DNA of 64,000 bases. Origin: Aurantibacter aestuarii (lineage in GTDB: Bacteria > Bacteroidota > Bacteroidia > Flavobacteriales > Flavobacteriaceae). Each line of letters opens with the position of its first letter. Positions within the stretch are counted from its first letter, which is position 1. The notes beneath the pieces are model-generated. The model did not search any database, had not been told where the DNA came from, and saw only the letters and a program-made list of their open reading frames with translations. The position numbers and the translations under genes are program-made. The stretch is from NCBI RefSeq assembly GCF_003008425.1, contig NZ_PXOQ01000019.1:22936-86935 (forward strand), read 5' to 3'. Shown here piece by piece: positions 62,501-64,000 of the stretch.

Positions 62501-64000
62501 AAACCCAGCGTTATGTACAGGATCTAGTTACGCATTTAGTACAGTAGCCGCAAATACTAATACGGGTGCTGTTGGAGATGTTTACAGATTTACAAACGTT
62601 GCTGCAGGCTTAGATGCCTTAGTTCGTGTTGAATCAAAATCACCTAATGTAACTGTAGTTAATATTAATAATGTCACGTTTGGTAACCCTAATGCATTTC
62701 AACCAAGAATCCGCTATGCAACTAATAATACAGGAGATAGAACAATAAGCTTTAGAATAACTTTTGTTCAAGCAGGAACAACTACTCCGGTTATCGTGCC
62801 AAATGTTGGAGGATTTTTCCAAGATGTGGATGGTGAATCATTCGATAGAGAATTTTACAGAGTAAATAATATTGTTGGATATTCTTTAAATAACCCAACA
62901 AATATTATTGCTTCAAATTTAGGGGGTGGTGTAACTCAGTTTATTGCCGACGGAACAGGTTCCATTGTAAATGGAGCAGATCCAATTAACTTAAGTGATA
63001 CACATCGAGTGTTCTTCCAAAAGCAAGATGTAAATAATTTAGTATTTACAATTGGTATTCAAAAAGGAACAACCGCACAAATTGATAGATATTATTCCTT
63101 GCTTTTTGATGAGTGTCAACTAGCTAATTTTCCAGATTCAAATCATGTATTCTTAAATGCTCCAAATTTAGATGGAGATGCTTTACCAGATTATTTAGAC
63201 CCAGATTCAGATAATGATGGTTGTGTAGATGCTATTGAAGCGGGACATACAGATCCAGATGGAGATGGTGTTTTAGGAAATAGTCCAGTTACTGTTAACC
63301 CATTCGGTTTAGTAACAGGTCAAGGTGGTTACACAGGAACCAATGCCAATGTGTTAACAGCAACATCAGTAGCAATAGCAACTCAACCTACAGATCAACC
63401 TGCAAACGTAGGAGGGTCAGCAACATTTACTGTGGTGGCAAATGCTTTTAATACCACAACATTTAATACCGGAGTGCCTAATTATTCAGTGCCACCAGCG
63501 ACTAATGTTAGTGGGTCAAATGTTTACCAGTGGCAGGAAAGTACAGATAATGGTACAACTTGGACTAACATTACAAATGGTGGTTTGTTACCAACATATT
63601 CTGGAGCAACAACCGCAGCTTTAACATTAAGTAATATTCCCATAAATTATCAAGGTTATGATTATAGAGTATTAATTAGTAACCCAAATAATGTTTGTGT
63701 TGCATTAACATCTAATGATGCTGAATTAATAATTTTAACAGGAACAATCACCGGAACAGTTTATAATGATGCGAATGGAAATGGCACTCAAGATGGCGCA
63801 GAAACAGGTTATGGCACAGCCGTAACGGTATATGCAGATACGAATGGTAATGGTATGTTTGATGCAGGTGAGCCAACAGCAACCACAGCAGCAGATGGGA
63901 CTTACACTATAAGTGGAGTACCAGCAGGATCCGTAGATGTTTATGTAGACACAACGACATTACCAACAGGATCAACCCAAACAGAAGGCACGAATCCAAC
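59502..64000 (+). CDS. Very large secreted repeat protein (Ig-like, TSP3, SdrD-B-like), 3'-truncated by window edge
   Basis: The frame stays open from ATG 59502 to the window edge (1499 codons, no stop). The signal peptide is MRNFTFSNKSNLSLSIILLL...SNTEAQ. Order: an N-terminal domain beginning PCWSCVPPGW that looks like a beta-sandwich. Next is a cadherin-like/tandem-95-type domain (APVADNNSATTTQNVPVSF). Five clusters of thrombospondin type 3-like Ca2+ repeats (DTDNDGIADSDDLDDDNDG type) then alternate with two copies of an Ig-like module (YQWQ.STD.GTT.TNITNGG). Last before the edge is an SdrD-B-like domain (GTITGTVYNDANGNGTQDGA). It is probably a Ca2+-stabilised surface adhesin or gliding-associated protein exported by T9SS. 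The C-terminal sorting signal would lie outside the window. Confidence 0.85.
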   Translation, partial: MRNFTFSNKSNLSLSIILLLACFVLSISNTEAQNIAATDGGVPCWSCVPPGWATSAGTPDISNRFNGAVNNGVNAGSGASWNIPGGQLPLPPNNHQDWISLRDLGPAFTEENVEHTITGLVAGRTYEVILYSLTAVTNQDGFNTDYYAGTPIDRFRYEIQGVSNTITSVTQNTWDTTRVRFTATNNTALIGLFPDTNGAGNGGGRIGYETIQISITLNAINTAPVADNNSATTTQNVPVSFNVVSTDTDAEDGSVQANTVDLDPATPGIQTTFVVAGQGTWIVNALGVVTFTPVPAFTGVTTPVNYTVQDNYTQDGLSLPATSNIASLVVNVSADTDNDGIADSDDLDDDNDGILDSNEQNCSSGFVDLGQTFADNTSNPGTVNNVYVYSGASASFGYSLSGTATWNSGVASAGPTAGVTGNYINVQSNNTNFPNGDISTYTLTFSQPVFNLRFKFGGLDNQDRADFSATNGALNVPVSITDINLGANGTFTGQSVVSAAGGANAPSNAVQASINGPVTSVTIRTGKNNGNAGNVTLQLYELIYCLSLDTDGDGVANHLDTDSDNDGCSDANEAYNSSTADTNGDGTFGGVIGFGQVDANGQVVGAGYSGTNSNVTTATQINITAQPTTNTVFTPNTPAVVSISAAANTQSTTTYTTPGVPDYSGSPIVTTGITYQWQVSTDGGTTYTNITNGGTAPVYSGATTNTLGLSNIPESFDGYDYQLIITSTANVCGATTTSSNLVALLDSDNDGVADINDIDDDNDGILDTVESGGVDPSADADNDGVPNYQDANFCTLNGFGICTNLDPDNDGVPNHLDLDADGDGIPDNNEAQTTQGYIVPQVDGMGNTVVLANGLPANYSFSGGTVLGFNPVNTDSVDTPDYLDLDSDNDGASDTQEAFGVATLPNVDSDGDGLVDAIDTTDTALANGNPNYNDANGTVNNTNSLPDSDNDLGAGGNVDFRDPSTPGNNDGDTVSDYFDDDDDNDGLLDVTEGYQFFPSTNPALCTGSSYAFSTVAANTNTGAVGDVYRFTNVAAGLDALVRVESKSPNVTVVNINNVTFGNPNAFQPRIRYATNNTGDRTISFRITFVQAGTTTPVIVPNVGGFFQDVDGESFDREFYRVNNIVGYSLNNPTNIIASNLGGGVTQFIADGTGSIVNGADPINLSDTHRVFFQKQDVNNLVFTIGIQKGTTAQIDRYYSLLFDECQLANFPDSNHVFLNAPNLDGDALPDYLDPDSDNDGCVDAIEAGHTDPDGDGVLGNSPVTVNPFGLVTGQGGYTGTNANVLTATSVAIATQPTDQPANVGGSATFTVVANAFNTTTFNTGVPNYSVPPATNVSGSNVYQWQESTDNGTTWTNITNGGLLPTYSGATTAALTLSNIPINYQGYDYRVLISNPNNVCVALTSNDAELIILTGTITGTVYNDANGNGTQDGAETGYGTAVTVYADTNGNGMFDAGEPTATTAADGTYTISGVPAGSVDVYVDTTTLPTGSTQTEGTNP
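61185..61734 (+). repeat. Duplicated module A in the giant surface protein
   Basis: This coding repeat of about 180 residues has SDNDGCSDANEA, a linker with GYSGTNSNV, then AQPT and an Ig-like domain (YQWQVSTDGGTTYTNITNGG, LGLSNIPESFDGYDYQLIIT). It is matched in order by module B at 63207-63736. Confidence 0.8.
63207..63736 (+). repeat. Duplicated module B in the giant surface protein
   Basis: This is the second copy of module A: SDNDGCVDAIEA, GYTGTNANV, TQPT, and an Ig-like domain (YQWQESTDNGTTWTNITNGG, LTLSNIPINYQGYDYRVLIS). The copies are clearly homologous but diverged, so the duplication is old. Confidence 0.8.

Overview
The window is a low-GC chromosomal segment of a flavobacterium (phylum Bacteroidota, most likely family Flavobacteriaceae). 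The main evidence is: many signal peptides ending in AQ; a type IX secretion (T9SS) C-terminal signal on the protein at 33325-34467; a SusC-like plug sequence; promoters that match the Bacteroidota consensus TTTG-N17..20-TAnnTTTG; A-rich start regions without Shine-Dalgarno sites; and the order tRNA-Thr/Tyr/Gly/Thr, tuf, tRNA-Trp, secE, nusG, rplKAJL, rpoBC, DUF3467. The genus cannot be fixed from this sequence alone.

Layout. (1) 1-13,133: a cell-surface glycan locus. It has three polytopic GT-C-like membrane proteins (the first cut by the window edge), a FemAB/GNAT-like acyltransferase, a DegT aminotransferase, a Wzx-like flippase, a hexapeptide acetyltransferase, four glycosyltransferases and a dTDP-sugar 3,4-ketoisomerase. 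It ends against ftsE. The ketoisomerase and aminotransferase together imply a 3-amino-3,6-dideoxyhexose (Fuc3NAc/Qui3NAc type) in the glycan. (2) 13,278-18,059: a giant TPR protein and an outer-membrane barrel protein with a strong terminator behind them. (3) 18,238-33,249: metabolic and envelope genes: amidohydrolase, CDF metal exporter with an HMA-like head, methyltransferase, CxxCxxCC protein, a 2112-residue alpha-2-macroglobulin carrying an inserted TonB-plug domain, a TPR protein, a NamZ-type muramidase, a LolC/E-like permease and a CBS/cysteine synthase-like enzyme. (4) 33,325-43,495: a T9SS-secreted propeller-like protein, DUF2851, PspC, a K+ channel, an AGCS symporter, a helix-hairpin-helix protein, an acyl-CoA dehydrogenase, a carboxypeptidase-regulatory-domain protein and a XerC-type recombinase. 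(5) 43,575-56,825: the information-processing super-operon, from a textbook promoter in front of the tRNAs to a strong hairpin terminator after rpoC. (6) 56,849-64,000: DUF3467, an Mpo1/DUF962-like protein, prfC, and the first 4.5 kb of a very large secreted protein with TSP3, Ig-like and SdrD-B-like repeats, cut by the window edge.

No stretch longer than about 250 bases lacks a gene. No rRNA, CRISPR array, insertion sequence or prophage was seen. The items most worth a second look are: the alpha-2-macroglobulin whose bait-region position is filled by a SusC-like plug; two inverted arrays of 7-bp units (one between rpoB and rpoC); the acyltransferase gene whose conserved N-terminus has no ATG/GTG/TTG; and a divergent pair whose start codons are 2 bp apart.
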